From: Kitasatospora aureofaciens
GTDB lineage: Bacteria > Actinomycetota > Actinomycetes > Streptomycetales > Streptomycetaceae
Length of the DNA stretch: 64,000 nucleotides
Direction: 5' to 3'
NCBI GenBank assembly: GCA_000720845.1
Contig: JODU01000002.1
Span: forward strand, 372,001-436,000
The notes beneath the pieces are model-generated. The model worked only from the letters and a program-made list of their open reading frames with translations, ran no database searches and had not been told where the DNA came from. The position numbers and the translations under genes were made by a program. Of this stretch, positions 39,242 through 47,726 are shown piece by piece (positions within the stretch are counted from its first letter, which is position 1; each line of letters begins with the position of its first letter).

Positions 39242-40501
39242 GTGAAGGTCGCCTGCGTCGGCGGTGGGCCCGCCGGACTGTATCTGTCGATCCTGCTGAA
39301 GCGGCGGGACCCGTCCCACGACGTCACCGTCCACGAGCGCGACCCGGAGGGCTCCACCTACGGCTGGGGCGTCACCTACTGGCGCGGACTGCTCGACCGG
39401 CTCCAGGAGCACGACCCCGAGTCCGCGCGCGCCGTCGAGGAGCACTCGGTGCGCTGGCGCGACGGCGTCGCCCACGTGGGCGACCTGGCCACCCGGCACC
39501 AAGGCGACGAGGGCTTCGGCATCGGCCGCCACCGGCTCCTCGCGATCCTCGCCGCCCGCGCCCGCGAACTGGGCGTACGCCTGGAGCACGAGCACCCGGT
39601 CGACGGCGCGAACCCGCCCGCCGCCGACCTGGTGGTGGCGGCCGACGGGGCGGGCAGCGCCCTGCGCACCCGGCACGCCGACCACTTCGGCACCGAGATC
39701 ACCGGCGGCCGCAACCCCTACGTGTGGCTCGGCACCACCAAGGTCTTCGACGCCTTCACCTTCGCCTTCGTGGAGACCGGCCACGGCTGGATCTGGGCGT
39801 ACGGCTACGGCTTCGGCCCCGAGGGCAGCACCTGCGTCGTCGAGTGCGCGCCCGCGACCTGGACCGGCCTGGGCCTGGACCGGGCGGACGAGGGCGAGGG
39901 ACTGGTCCTGCTGGAAAAGCTCTTCGCGGACGTACTGGACGGACACCCGCTCACCGCGCGGTCGAACGGCCGGGCCGGCACCCCCTGGCGCACCTTCCGC
40001 ACCCTCGCCAACCGCACCTGGTCCCGGGGCAACCTCGTCCTGCTCGGCGACGCCGCCCACACCACGCACTACTCCATCGGCGCGGGCACCACGCTCGCCC
40101 TGGAGGACGCCATGACGCTGTCGGCGGCGCTGCACGAGCGGGAGACCCTCCCGGAGGCCCTCGCCCACTACGAACGCGAACGCCGTGCGGCCCTGCTGCC
40201 GGTGCAGAGCGCGGCCCGGCTCAGCGCCCAGTGGTACGAGAACCTGCCCCGCTACATCCACCTGCCGCCCCAGGAGATGTTCGCCCTGCTCGGCCAGCGC
40301 CACTCGCCGCTGCTGCCGTACCTCCCGCCCCGCCTGTACTACCGGATCGACCGGGCGGCCGGCCGGCTGGAGACACTGCGGCGGCTCAAGCGCCGGCTGG
40401 GGCCCGTGCTCGCGCGCACGGGCCAGGCACGCAGGTTCCCCACCGGCGGTGGGCCGGGCCGCTCCGGGCGTCCCGACGCGGTGCCCGCGGACCGCGGATG
40501 A
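39242..40501 (+). CDS. FAD-dependent aromatic monooxygenase (hydroxylase)
   Basis: A 419-residue group A flavin monooxygenase from GTG 39242 (CAGGGG upstream). It has GxGxxG FAD motif VACVGGGPAGLYLSILLKRRDP, an acidic VHERDPEG strand end, the DG-type motif LVVAADGAGSALRT and the second FAD motif GNLVLLGDAAHTTHYSIGAGTTLALEDA. The opening (STYGWGVTYW) is like salicylyl-CoA 5-hydroxylase/anthraniloyl-CoA monooxygenase and VioC-type enzymes, so a CoA-linked aromatic or indole is a reasonable substrate guess. No pathway partners are adjacent. The next gene starts 12 nt later, possibly in an operon. Confidence 0.82.
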   Translation: MKVACVGGGPAGLYLSILLKRRDPSHDVTVHERDPEGSTYGWGVTYWRGLLDRLQEHDPESARAVEEHSVRWRDGVAHVGDLATRHQGDEGFGIGRHRLLAILAARARELGVRLEHEHPVDGANPPAADLVVAADGAGSALRTRHADHFGTEITGGRNPYVWLGTTKVFDAFTFAFVETGHGWIWAYGYGFGPEGSTCVVECAPATWTGLGLDRADEGEGLVLLEKLFADVLDGHPLTARSNGRAGTPWRTFRTLANRTWSRGNLVLLGDAAHTTHYSIGAGTTLALEDAMTLSAALHERETLPEALAHYERERRAALLPVQSAARLSAQWYENLPRYIHLPPQEMFALLGQRHSPLLPYLPPRLYYRIDRAAGRLETLRRLKRRLGPVLARTGQARRFPTGGGPGRSGRPDAVPADRG

Positions 40502-40513
40502 CAGACTGACGCC

Positions 40514-41497
40514 ATGGACGAGCGCACTTTCGGCAGGTCGGATCAGCACGCGTCGGTGGTCGGCCTCGGCACCTGGCAACTGGGCGCCGACTGGGGAGAC
40601 GTCGACGACAAGGAAGCCCTCGCGGTACTGGAGGCGGCGGCCGAGTCGGGGGTGACCTTCTTCGACACGGCCGACGTCTACGGCGACGGCCGCAGCGAGC
40701 AGACCATCGCGACCTTCCTCGCCAGCAGGCCCGACCTGCACGTGCTGGTCGCCACCAAGATGGGCCGCCGGGTCGACCAGATCCCGCAGAACTACGTCCT
40801 GGACAACTTCCGGGAGTGGAACGACCGCTCCCGCCGCAACCTCGGCGTCGACCGCGTCGACCTGGTGCAGCTGCACTGCCCCCCGACGGCCGTCTACTCC
40901 AGCGACGAGGTGTTCGACGCCCTGGACACCCTGGTCGAGGAGGAGCGCGTCGCCGCGTACGGCGTCAGCGTCGAGACCTGCGAGGAGGCGCTCACCGCGA
41001 TCGCCCGGCCGAACGTGGCGAGCGTCCAGATCATCCTCAACCCGTTCCGTATGAAGCCCCTGCGCGAGGTCCTGCCCGCGGCCCGCGAGGCGGGCGTCGG
41101 CATCATCGCCCGGGTGCCGCTGGCGTCCGGTCTGCTGACCGGCAAGTACACCGAGGACACCGTCTTCGCCGCGAACGACCACCGGAACTTCAACCGGCAC
41201 GGCGAGGCCTTCGACCAGGGCGAGACCTTCTCCGGCGTCGACTTCGCCACCGGAGTGCAGGCCGCCGCCGAGTTCGCCGCGCTCGCCCCCGAGGGGTACA
41301 CCCCGGCCCAGCTGGCGCTGCGCTGGATCGTCCAGCAGCCCGGCGTGACGACCGTGATCCCGGGCGCCCGTTCACCCGAGCAGGCGCGCGCCAACACGGA
41401 CGCCGCCCGGCTGCCGGAGCTGTCCGACGCCACCCTCGCCGCGATCCGCGACCTCTACGACCGCCGTATCAAGGACCAGGTCGAGGGCCGCTGGTAG
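40514..41497 (+). CDS. Aldo/keto reductase
   Basis: A 327-residue AKR. The tetrad is complete: FFDTADVYGDGRSE (Asp, Tyr), VLVATKMGRR (Lys) and DLVQLHCPPTAVY (His). The C-terminal IPGARSPEQARANTDA binds the NADP ribose phosphate. LGTWQLGADWGDVDDKEAL is the usual opening of the YajO/Tas-like branch. It lies 12 nt after the flavin monooxygenase, but CAGACT ending 6 nt before its ATG could also give an independent leaderless transcript. Confidence 0.88.
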   Translation: MDERTFGRSDQHASVVGLGTWQLGADWGDVDDKEALAVLEAAAESGVTFFDTADVYGDGRSEQTIATFLASRPDLHVLVATKMGRRVDQIPQNYVLDNFREWNDRSRRNLGVDRVDLVQLHCPPTAVYSSDEVFDALDTLVEEERVAAYGVSVETCEEALTAIARPNVASVQIILNPFRMKPLREVLPAAREAGVGIIARVPLASGLLTGKYTEDTVFAANDHRNFNRHGEAFDQGETFSGVDFATGVQAAAEFAALAPEGYTPAQLALRWIVQQPGVTTVIPGARSPEQARANTDAARLPELSDATLAAIRDLYDRRIKDQVEGRW

Positions 41498-41524
41498 GCG
41501 GCCGGCGGACGGTGCCGAGCGGCC

Positions 41525-41869
41525 TCACGGCACCAGGAGCAGCTGCCGTTCCCGCTCCTGGTCGCCCGAGGCCGCTCCGTCGTCCTGCGCGGTGAAGGCG
41601 CGGGACAGCGTCTCGCTCGCCGCCTCCACGGCCTGCGGAGTGCCCTGGACGGTGACCGTCACCGGCGCGGACAGTGTCCCGCCCGCTGCCGGGGCGGAGT
41701 CCGACCGCGGGGCGCCCGGGGAGTCGAAGGTCGCGGTACGCACCGTCGCCCCCTCGTCGGCGGGCGGGGCGTCGGGAGTCCCGAAGACGCCCTCCAGGGC
41801 GCGGACGATCGCCCGCGCGTCGTCGATGCCGCCGCCGTCGAGCGTCACGGTGAGCTGAGTGTCGGACAT
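41525..41869 (-). CDS. Small protein of unknown function
   Basis: A 114-residue acidic protein from ATG 41869 (AAGGCGAAGG upstream), beginning MSDTQLTVTLDGGGIDDARA. It looks like one alpha/beta unit: a strand LTVTLDG, helix DDARAIVRALEGVFG, an acidic Pro/Ala linker, strand APVTVTVQGTPQAV and helix EAASETLSRAF. The alternation could represent two half-repeats (LTVTLDG...IVRALE and VTVTVQG...ASETLS). I recognise no family. Divergent from the DUF6328 gene, convergent with the aldo/keto reductase gene. Confidence 0.65.
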   Translation of the reverse strand: MSDTQLTVTLDGGGIDDARAIVRALEGVFGTPDAPPADEGATVRTATFDSPGAPRSDSAPAAGGTLSAPVTVTVQGTPQAVEAASETLSRAFTAQDDGAASGDQERERQLLLVP

Positions 41870-42022
41870 CCTTCGCCTTCCTTGCCGCGCGTCGGTCGGT
41901 CCCGGCCCGTGTAACCGCCTCCCGGTCACCCAAACCGGCGGCCGCCGCCCCGGCCCGGCGCCTGAGTACGGGGATCCCGGGAACAGGGAAGAGGACGCAG
42001 CGACGGCCATCGGGAGGACGAT

Positions 42023-42526
42023 GTGAGGGACTCGGAAGCCGCTGAGGGCTCGGGCCGGCGCAGGGGCCGCAACGAGACCGAGGAGGAGCGGGCGGACCGG
42101 ATGTGGACGGAGCTGATCCAGGAGGTCCGCGTCGCGCAGATGGGCGTGCAGATCCTGTTCGGCTTCCTGCTCACGGTCGTGTTCCAGCCGAAGTACGAGA
42201 ACCTCTCGGACACCGACCAGACGATCTACCTGATCACGGTGGTTCTCGGCGCCGTGACGACCGGCGCCCTGATCGGCCCGGTGTCCCTGCACCGCCTCGT
42301 CTCCGGACGGCGGGTGAAGCCCCAGGCGGTGCGGTGGGCGTCCCGGCTGACCGTGCTCGGGCTGGTGCTGCTGCTCGCCACGACGGCCTGCTCACTGCTG
42401 CTGATCCTGCGCGTCGCGACCCACGACGGCTTCGTGCCCTACCTCGTCACCGGCGTGGTGCTCTGGTACCTGCTGTGCTGGTTCGGGATCCCGCTGTGGA
42501 CCCGGCACCGCCACACGGCCCGCTGA
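42023..42526 (+). CDS. DUF6328 membrane protein
   Basis: A 167-residue protein from GTG 42023 (GGGAGGA 6 nt upstream). A charged N-terminus (GRNETEEERADRMWTELIQE) leads into four hydrophobic helices: VRVAQMGVQILFGFLLTVVF, IYLITVVLGAVTTGALIGPV, VLGLVLLLATTACSLLLILR and YLVTGVVLWYLLCWFGIP. EERADRxWxELIQEVRVAQxGVQILFGFLL is the family signature. Function unknown; sometimes annotated as a sodium:proton antiporter without evidence. It is divergent from the small unknown gene. Confidence 0.8.
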   Translation: MRDSEAAEGSGRRRGRNETEEERADRMWTELIQEVRVAQMGVQILFGFLLTVVFQPKYENLSDTDQTIYLITVVLGAVTTGALIGPVSLHRLVSGRRVKPQAVRWASRLTVLGLVLLLATTACSLLLILRVATHDGFVPYLVTGVVLWYLLCWFGIPLWTRHRHTAR

Positions 42527-42588
42527 GGTCCCGCGGCCCGCGGTCCCCCGGCCCTCGGCGGTGAGCCCTCGCCGTCACCCCTCCGCCG

Positions 42589-43017
42589 TCACCCCTCCGC
42601 CGTCAGCTCGGCGAGGAAGTCGTCGACGCTTACCCGTTCCCGCCCCGGCCGGACCACCGCGTACGTCTCGCGCAGGAACGCCTCGACGGCCGTGGCCCAC
42701 ACGAACACCACGGCACGGTGGCGGCCCCCGTCGCCCCGGTCGTCGCCCAGCAGCTCGATGCGCAGCTCGTCCCACATGCCCCGGGACTCCGGCCGCAGCC
42801 GCACGTCGCCCACGCCCACCGCCCGGGTGAGCCCCTCGGCGACCATCTCTCGGTCCAGCGCCCAGCGGGCGAGCACCCGGCCGTCGTGGCTGAAGACCAT
42901 GGTGAGGGCGAACGGGTCCGCCGCCTCGTACCCGAGGTGGGCGAGCACGGGGAACCGTTCGGCGGTGTCGCCCGCCTGGAGCTGCACGACCACGGTCTTG
43001 TGCACGGCGGTGTTCAC
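42589..43017 (-). CDS. ssgC: SsgA-like protein, SsgC type (sporulation/cell-division regulator)
   Basis: A 142-residue SALP-family protein from GTG 43017 (CTGGAGG about 5 nt upstream). Family features: PVLAHLGYEAADPFALTMVF, DGRVLARWALDREMVAEGLT, VGVGDVRLRPESRG and a C-terminal VEAFLRETYAVVRPGRE. SALPs are small soluble proteins found only in sporulating actinomycetes and steer septum placement, peptidoglycan assembly and spore separation. I assign ssgC by its recalled position after clpP and before the F420 enzyme. A SigB-type promoter lies 36-59 nt upstream (43053-43076). Monocistronic. Confidence 0.8.
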   Translation of the reverse strand: MNTAVHKTVVVQLQAGDTAERFPVLAHLGYEAADPFALTMVFSHDGRVLARWALDREMVAEGLTRAVGVGDVRLRPESRGMWDELRIELLGDDRGDGGRHRAVVFVWATAVEAFLRETYAVVRPGRERVSVDDFLAELTAEG

Positions 43018-43052
43018 GGGGACCTCCAGGAGGACGGACGTAGAGCCCCCTA

Positions 43053-43076
43053 GTACCCCGAACACCGGCGAGATGC
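43053..43076 (-). promoter_or_regulatory. SigB-type promoter of ssgC
   Basis: On the minus strand GCAT (43076-43073), 14 nt and GGGTAC (43058-43053) fit the SigB-group consensus. The start GTG is 36 nt beyond the -10 box, leaving room for a short leader with GGAGG. Confidence 0.6.
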
Positions 43077-43111
43077 TCAGCCGTCCGGGTGATTCGCCGG
43101 CCCCGGGGGTT

Positions 43112-44089
43112 TCAGTCGCGGCCGAACTCCTCACGCAGCGCGGGCAGCAGGGTCTTCTCCGACCAGTCCAGGAAGGCCGGCTGCGACTCCCCGCCGATCT
43201 GCACCAGGGCGATCTCGGTGAACCCGGCCTCCACGTACGGGCGCACGGCCGCCACGAAGGCGTCCGGGTCGTCACCGCAGGGAATGGACTCGGCGACGTC
43301 GTCGGGCGTCACGAACTGGGTGGCCGCGTCGAAGGAGTCCGGGTGCGGCAGTTCGGAGTTGACCTTCCAGCCGCTGCCGAACCAGCGGAACTGCGCGTGG
43401 GCCCGCTTGATCGCCGTGTCGCGGTCGGGGTCGTAGGAAACGGGCAGTTGGCCCACGCGCGGCTTGCCCGTTCCGCCGTGCCGGTCGAAGGACTCCAGCA
43501 GCCCCGCCTTCGGCTCGGTGGCGATCACCAGGTCGGCGAACTCGCCCGCCAGCTTGCAGGAACGCTCGCCGGAGACGGCGATGCCGATGAGGGGAGCGCT
43601 CTGCGGCAGGTCCCACAGCTTGGCCGACTCCACGTCGAAGTGCGTGCCGCGGTGGTTGACGTGGCCGCCCGCGAAGAGCCCCCGGATGATCTCCACGGCC
43701 TCCTGGAGCATCTCGTGCCGTACGTCGACGGACGGCCAGCCGCCGCCGACCACGTGCTCGTTGAGGTTCTCGCCCGAGCCGAGACCCAGCCGGAACCGCC
43801 CCTCGGACAGCAGCTGCAGCGTCGCCGCCTTCTGCGCCACCACCGCCGGGTGGTACCGGAACGTCGGACACGTCACGTACGTCATCAGCGGGATGCGGGA
43901 GGTTGCCTGCGCCGCGGCCCCCAGCACGCTCCAGGCGTAGGGCGAGTGGCCCTGCGTGCGCAGCCAGGGGAAGTAGTGGTCCGAGGTCACCGAGAAGTCG
44001 AACCCCACCTCCTCGGCCCGCACCAGATGGCCGACGAGTTCACGCGGGCCTGCCTGCTCCGTCATCATCGTGTATCCGATGTGTGCCAT
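43112..44089 (-). CDS. F420-dependent LLM-class oxidoreductase
   Basis: A 325-residue luciferase-like protein of the F420-dependent glucose-6-phosphate-dehydrogenase-like subgroup. Diagnostic stretches: IGYTMMTEQAGPRELVGHLVRAEEVGFDFS, SDHYFPWLRTQGHSPYAWSVLGA, TYVTCPTFRYHPAVVAQKAAT and LGSGENLNEHVVGGGWP. It should use reduced or oxidised F420 to transform an unknown substrate in the cytosol. Residues contacting F420 (His in SDHYFPW, the non-prolyl cis bond region TCPTFRYHP) are in place. Single gene between ssgC and the pseudokinase gene. Confidence 0.88.
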   Translation of the reverse strand: MAHIGYTMMTEQAGPRELVGHLVRAEEVGFDFSVTSDHYFPWLRTQGHSPYAWSVLGAAAQATSRIPLMTYVTCPTFRYHPAVVAQKAATLQLLSEGRFRLGLGSGENLNEHVVGGGWPSVDVRHEMLQEAVEIIRGLFAGGHVNHRGTHFDVESAKLWDLPQSAPLIGIAVSGERSCKLAGEFADLVIATEPKAGLLESFDRHGGTGKPRVGQLPVSYDPDRDTAIKRAHAQFRWFGSGWKVNSELPHPDSFDAATQFVTPDDVAESIPCGDDPDAFVAAVRPYVEAGFTEIALVQIGGESQPAFLDWSEKTLLPALREEFGRD

Positions 44090-44146
44090 GGCGGCCGAGT
44101 CCCCGCTCGGCCGGAGGGAAAACAGGTGGAAACGGGGCGGAAGGGG

Positions 44147-45784
44147 TCAGGGCCCGTCCTCTTGGAAGGTTCCGAGGAAGGCGGCGAGCGCCCGCTCGTT
44201 CGCGGTGTCGTCCCAGTCGCCGGCCGGAGTCGTCCAGCGCAGCGAGAAGCTGCGTCCGCCGCCGAGCAGGAAGCCGCGGCCGAAGGTGCGGACCCGGGTG
44301 CCGCCGTCCCCGGCCAGCCACTCCATGTCGGCCGCCGCACGCCCCCGGTAGGTGGTGGCGCGGATCTCGCCGATCCGGCGGTAGCCGTCCGAGCGGGCGA
44401 GGCCCGGCTCGACGTCGTCGCGCCAGACGGCCACCGGGTCCGGGCCCGCGCTCCTGCTGTAGGTGATGGCGAGGGTGCGCGGGTCGCCGGACGCGCCGAA
44501 GACCACCCGGTACGCGCCACCCGCCACCCGCGCGGTGTCCAGTCGCCGCCAGTTGCCGGGAAGGACGACGGAGAAGCCTTCCGGCGCGTCGTAGCGGCGG
44601 AACCCGGCCGGGGTGGGGGCACCCGGCTGCGACGGGGTGGCACTCGGGCCCGGCCCGCCTGCTGGGGAGGAGGGCGAGGCGGAGGAGGAGGGCGACCGCC
44701 CCGGGGCGGAGGAGGCGGGGCCGGGGCCGGTGGGAGGGTCGGCGGGCGCCGAGGGGCGCGGCCGGGCGCCCGTGGCGGCCCCCTCGCCCGTGCCGGGGAG
44801 TCCGTCGGTGACCGCGAGGACCGAGAGGACGGCGGCCGTGACCGTCACGAGCGCCAGGGCCGTCCCGGCGGCCACGGTCCGCCGCGACCGGCCGCGGCCC
44901 GCCTGCCGTGCGGCGGCACAGACGCCGCGCAGCCCCGGCCGCGTGGTCACCTCGGCCATGGCGGTGCCGGGTTCCTCCGTCAGCGCCCGGACGAGGGCCG
45001 CGCGCACCACCGGGCGGGTCAGCCGCTCCCGGGAGTTCTTGCGCAGCAGCCCCTGCACGGCCCGGGCGAGCGGACCGGCGCGCACCGGCGTGCGCAGCGG
45101 CAGCCGGTCCACCCCCTTCAGCGTGGCCTCGGGCCGGCCCCGGTCACGGAACGGCGGCCGGCCCTCGACCATCGTGTAGAGGATCGCGCCCAGCGTCCAC
45201 AGGTCGGCCGCGGGCCCGATCCGCTCGTCGCGGGCCTGTTCGGGAGAGGCGTACGCGGGCGCGGTCAGCCGTGGGGCGAGGGTGGCGCCGGCCAGCCCGA
45301 AGCCGGTGACGACGACGGAGCCCTCCTCGCGCACGAACACCTGTCCCGGGCTCAGCTCGCCGTGCGTCACGCCGTGGGTGTGGGCCGCCTCCAGCACCGC
45401 CAGCAGCTCCAGGCCGACGCGGGCCGTCCGGGCGTAGCTGAACGCGCCCCGGCGGTCGAGGAGGTCACCGAGCGGGACACCGGCGACCCATTCGGTCACC
45501 GTCCACAGCACGCCGTCCGCGACCACCGCGTCCAGCACCACGGCGACCCGCCCGGGGCACAGCGACGCCATGGTCTCGCCGGTGCGGATCACCCGGCCCG
45601 GGGCCCGGCGGGCGGCCTCACCGGCCCGGTCCTGCGGCAGCGCGATCCGCGTGACCAGGCACGGCCGGCCCGTCGTGGCGTCCTCCCCGGACCAGCAGAC
45701 CCGGTTCGTCTCGCGCTGGACGACCTCGAACAGGCGGTAGCGTCCGGCGACCAGCTCGTGTGTGGAGACGTGCGCCCTGCCCAT
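44147..45784 (-). CDS. Membrane-anchored pseudokinase (Ser/Thr-kinase-like)
   Basis: A 545-residue protein with an N-terminal protein-kinase fold (about 13-265), a transmembrane helix (304-325), a Pro/Ser-rich stalk (about 335-395) and a C-terminal extracytoplasmic domain (about 398-545, AGFRRYDAPEGFSVVLPGNW...). The fold is clear from SPEQARDERIGPAADLWTLGAILYTMVEGRPPF, but all catalytic motifs have decayed: the VAIK lysine site reads CLVTRI, HRD is HGE (141-143) and DFG is GFG (161-163). Phosphotransfer is thus unlikely, and a signalling scaffold role is inferred. ATG 45784 has GAGGG 7 nt upstream; ATG 45790 would overlap it. Confidence 0.82.
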   Translation of the reverse strand: MGRAHVSTHELVAGRYRLFEVVQRETNRVCWSGEDATTGRPCLVTRIALPQDRAGEAARRAPGRVIRTGETMASLCPGRVAVVLDAVVADGVLWTVTEWVAGVPLGDLLDRRGAFSYARTARVGLELLAVLEAAHTHGVTHGELSPGQVFVREEGSVVVTGFGLAGATLAPRLTAPAYASPEQARDERIGPAADLWTLGAILYTMVEGRPPFRDRGRPEATLKGVDRLPLRTPVRAGPLARAVQGLLRKNSRERLTRPVVRAALVRALTEEPGTAMAEVTTRPGLRGVCAAARQAGRGRSRRTVAAGTALALVTVTAAVLSVLAVTDGLPGTGEGAATGARPRPSAPADPPTGPGPASSAPGRSPSSSASPSSPAGGPGPSATPSQPGAPTPAGFRRYDAPEGFSVVLPGNWRRLDTARVAGGAYRVVFGASGDPRTLAITYSRSAGPDPVAVWRDDVEPGLARSDGYRRIGEIRATTYRGRAAADMEWLAGDGGTRVRTFGRGFLLGGGRSFSLRWTTPAGDWDDTANERALAAFLGTFQEDGP

Positions 45785-45930
45785 GGCCATCCCTCGCTCG
45801 CACCGTCGGCTCTCTGCTCGACCAGAGGTACGTCGAGGGGGCGGGGGAGCGTTCAGCGAACGCGCCCGGCCGCCCCGTTTCTGACCCTTCTTCAAAAGAG
45901 CGGCGCGCCGGGTCCGCGCCCCGTTTGGCC

Positions 45931-46890
45931 TCAGCGCAGTCCGAAGCGGTCCGCCCACACCGCCATGTCGGCCACCGTGGCATTGCCCCCGCACACCACG
46001 AGCCCGATCCGGGCGTCGTCGCCCACCCGCTCCACCACCCGCCGGGCCGCCGGAAGCAGACAGCCGGCGGCGGGCTCGGTCCATACCTTGGCGTGCTCGG
46101 CGAGCGCCAGCGAACCCCGCACCGCCTCCCGGTCCGGCACCACGAGCACCTCGGTGACCAGCTCCGACACATGGTCGTAGGTCACCTGGGAGACGGCCGG
46201 CGCACTGAGCGTGGTGACGACCGAGGACAGGGGCACCGCGAGCGGCCCGCCCGCCGCGAGCGCCCGGGACATGGCCTCGGCCCCCTCGGTCTCCACGCCC
46301 CAGATCCGCACCCCGGGCCGCAGCGCCCGCAGCGCCGCCGCCACGCCCGCGATCAGCCCGCCGCCCCCGATGCTCACCAGCACGTCGGTGAGGTCGGCAC
46401 AGTCCTCGGCGAACTCCAGCCCCACGGTGCCCTGGCCCGCGATCACCACCGGGTCGTCGAAGGGGTGGACCAGGGTCAGCCCCTCCTCACGGAGCCGGCC
46501 GACGAGGGCGAAGGCGCTGTCCATCCCGTCGGTGAGCCGCACCACCGCGCCCGCCTCCTCCGCGATCTCCACGGAACGGGCCGGTGCCGTGCGCGGCATG
46601 ACCACCGTGGCCTTCACGTCGAGGGCGGCGGCCATCACCGCCACCGCGATGCCGTGGTTGCCGCCGCTGACCGCGACGACACCGGCGGCCCGCTCGGCCT
46701 CGGTCAGCGACAGCAGTTTCGCCGTGGCGCCGCGCGCCTTGAACGATCCGGTGCGCTGGAGCAGTTCCAGCTTCGCGGTGACCGGGACGCCGAGCAGCGC
46801 GGACAGCCCCGGGCTGGGCACGGTCGGGGTGCGTACGACATGTCCGGCGATCCGCTCGGCCGCGGCTTCGATCTCCGTGATCCCGATCAA
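45931..46890 (-). CDS. Threonine/serine dehydratase (PLP fold type II)
   Basis: A 319-residue enzyme. PLP Lys lies in LLQRTGSFKARGA (Lys about 51), the phosphate-binding loop is SIGGGGLIAGVA and the cofactor-side Asn is in VAVSGGNHGIAVA. ELLQ(R/K)TGSFKxRGA plus GAxVxLTDG matches catabolic or biosynthetic threonine dehydratase and serine racemase-like proteins of about 320 residues, without the C-terminal ACT regulatory domains of IlvA. It should deaminate threonine or serine to 2-oxobutyrate or pyruvate. GGAAGGAAG precedes the ATG. Confidence 0.87.
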   Translation of the reverse strand: MIGITEIEAAAERIAGHVVRTPTVPSPGLSALLGVPVTAKLELLQRTGSFKARGATAKLLSLTEAERAAGVVAVSGGNHGIAVAVMAAALDVKATVVMPRTAPARSVEIAEEAGAVVRLTDGMDSAFALVGRLREEGLTLVHPFDDPVVIAGQGTVGLEFAEDCADLTDVLVSIGGGGLIAGVAAALRALRPGVRIWGVETEGAEAMSRALAAGGPLAVPLSSVVTTLSAPAVSQVTYDHVSELVTEVLVVPDREAVRGSLALAEHAKVWTEPAAGCLLPAARRVVERVGDDARIGLVVCGGNATVADMAVWADRFGLR

Positions 46891-46990
46891 GGCAGTCTTC
46901 CTTCCGGCGCGGGCGGTGATCCGCGCCCCTTCGCACCCTTTCGCGCGACGCCCCCAAGGTCAACACGGATCCCGGGGGAGGAAGGCGGGC

Positions 46991-47668
46991 TCAGTGCTGC
47001 TGCGTCTTCTGCGGCGTCGCCTCACTCGGCCGTACGACGACGAAGCCCTCGCCCTGGAGCACCAGTTGGACGGCCTCGCCCGAACCGCCGCGCAGCATCG
47101 AGCCGATCGACTGCGAACGGTGCAGGGAGGTCGAGAGCCCCGCGGACCAGCCGACGACCGCGTCCGTGTCGACGTAGACCGGGTACTGGTGCGAGACCGG
47201 GATGACCAGCGGATTGCCCTCGCACACCAGGCCCAGCCTGCCGTGCCCGGTGAAGACACTGTTGAACAGTCCGCCCCCGGCGATGCCCGAGCCCTTGACG
47301 GTGGCGATGCGGTAGGACAACGACGCGTCGAAGCACAGGACGTTGCGGCCGTTGACGGTGAACTCGTCACCCGGCTCCACCTCGACGACGAAGCAGTTCT
47401 GGGCCTCGTGCGCGAACCAGGCCTCGCCCTGTCCGCGCACCGCCATCAGCGGCAGTCCCTCCCCGGTGACCGCCCGCTTGAGCATGCCGCCCACGCCCTG
47501 GCCCTTGCGCTCGAACTGGAGACTGCCCCGGTAGGCGATCATCGCGCCCTGCCGGGCGAGCATCTCGCCGTTCACCGCGTAACGGATGCACTTGGAGTTC
47601 TCGACGGTCATGCCCGGCGCGGTGGCGGGCTGCACCATGTGCTCGCTGGAAAAGAGGTCACCCTTCAT
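46991..47668 (-). CDS. AIM24-family protein
   Basis: A 225-residue beta-rich protein of the AIM24/TIGR00266-like family. Repeated strands such as VNGEMLARQGAMIAYRGSLQF, WFAHEAQNCFVVEVEPGDEF, GGGLFNSVFTGHGRLGLVC and VQLVLQGEGFVVVRPSE form the double beta-sandwich. Cytosolic with no signal peptide. The family is conserved from bacteria to mitochondria with no settled biochemical role; actinobacterial copies often lie near TerD-domain genes, as here (the TerD-CAP gene is upstream at 47727). The two genes are 58 nt apart on one strand and may share a transcript. Confidence 0.85.
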   Translation of the reverse strand: MKGDLFSSEHMVQPATAPGMTVENSKCIRYAVNGEMLARQGAMIAYRGSLQFERKGQGVGGMLKRAVTGEGLPLMAVRGQGEAWFAHEAQNCFVVEVEPGDEFTVNGRNVLCFDASLSYRIATVKGSGIAGGGLFNSVFTGHGRLGLVCEGNPLVIPVSHQYPVYVDTDAVVGWSAGLSTSLHRSQSIGSMLRGGSGEAVQLVLQGEGFVVVRPSEATPQKTQQH

Positions 47669-47726
47669 GACGGCATCCTGTCCCGGAGCGTCCCGTTCCG
47701 CCAAGATCGGGTGCCGGTGGACGGGT

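Noticed and set aside
39065..41200. 711-codon minus-strand frame opposite the monooxygenase and aldo/keto reductase
   Set aside because: Antisense shadow; the plus-strand products have intact catalytic motifs.
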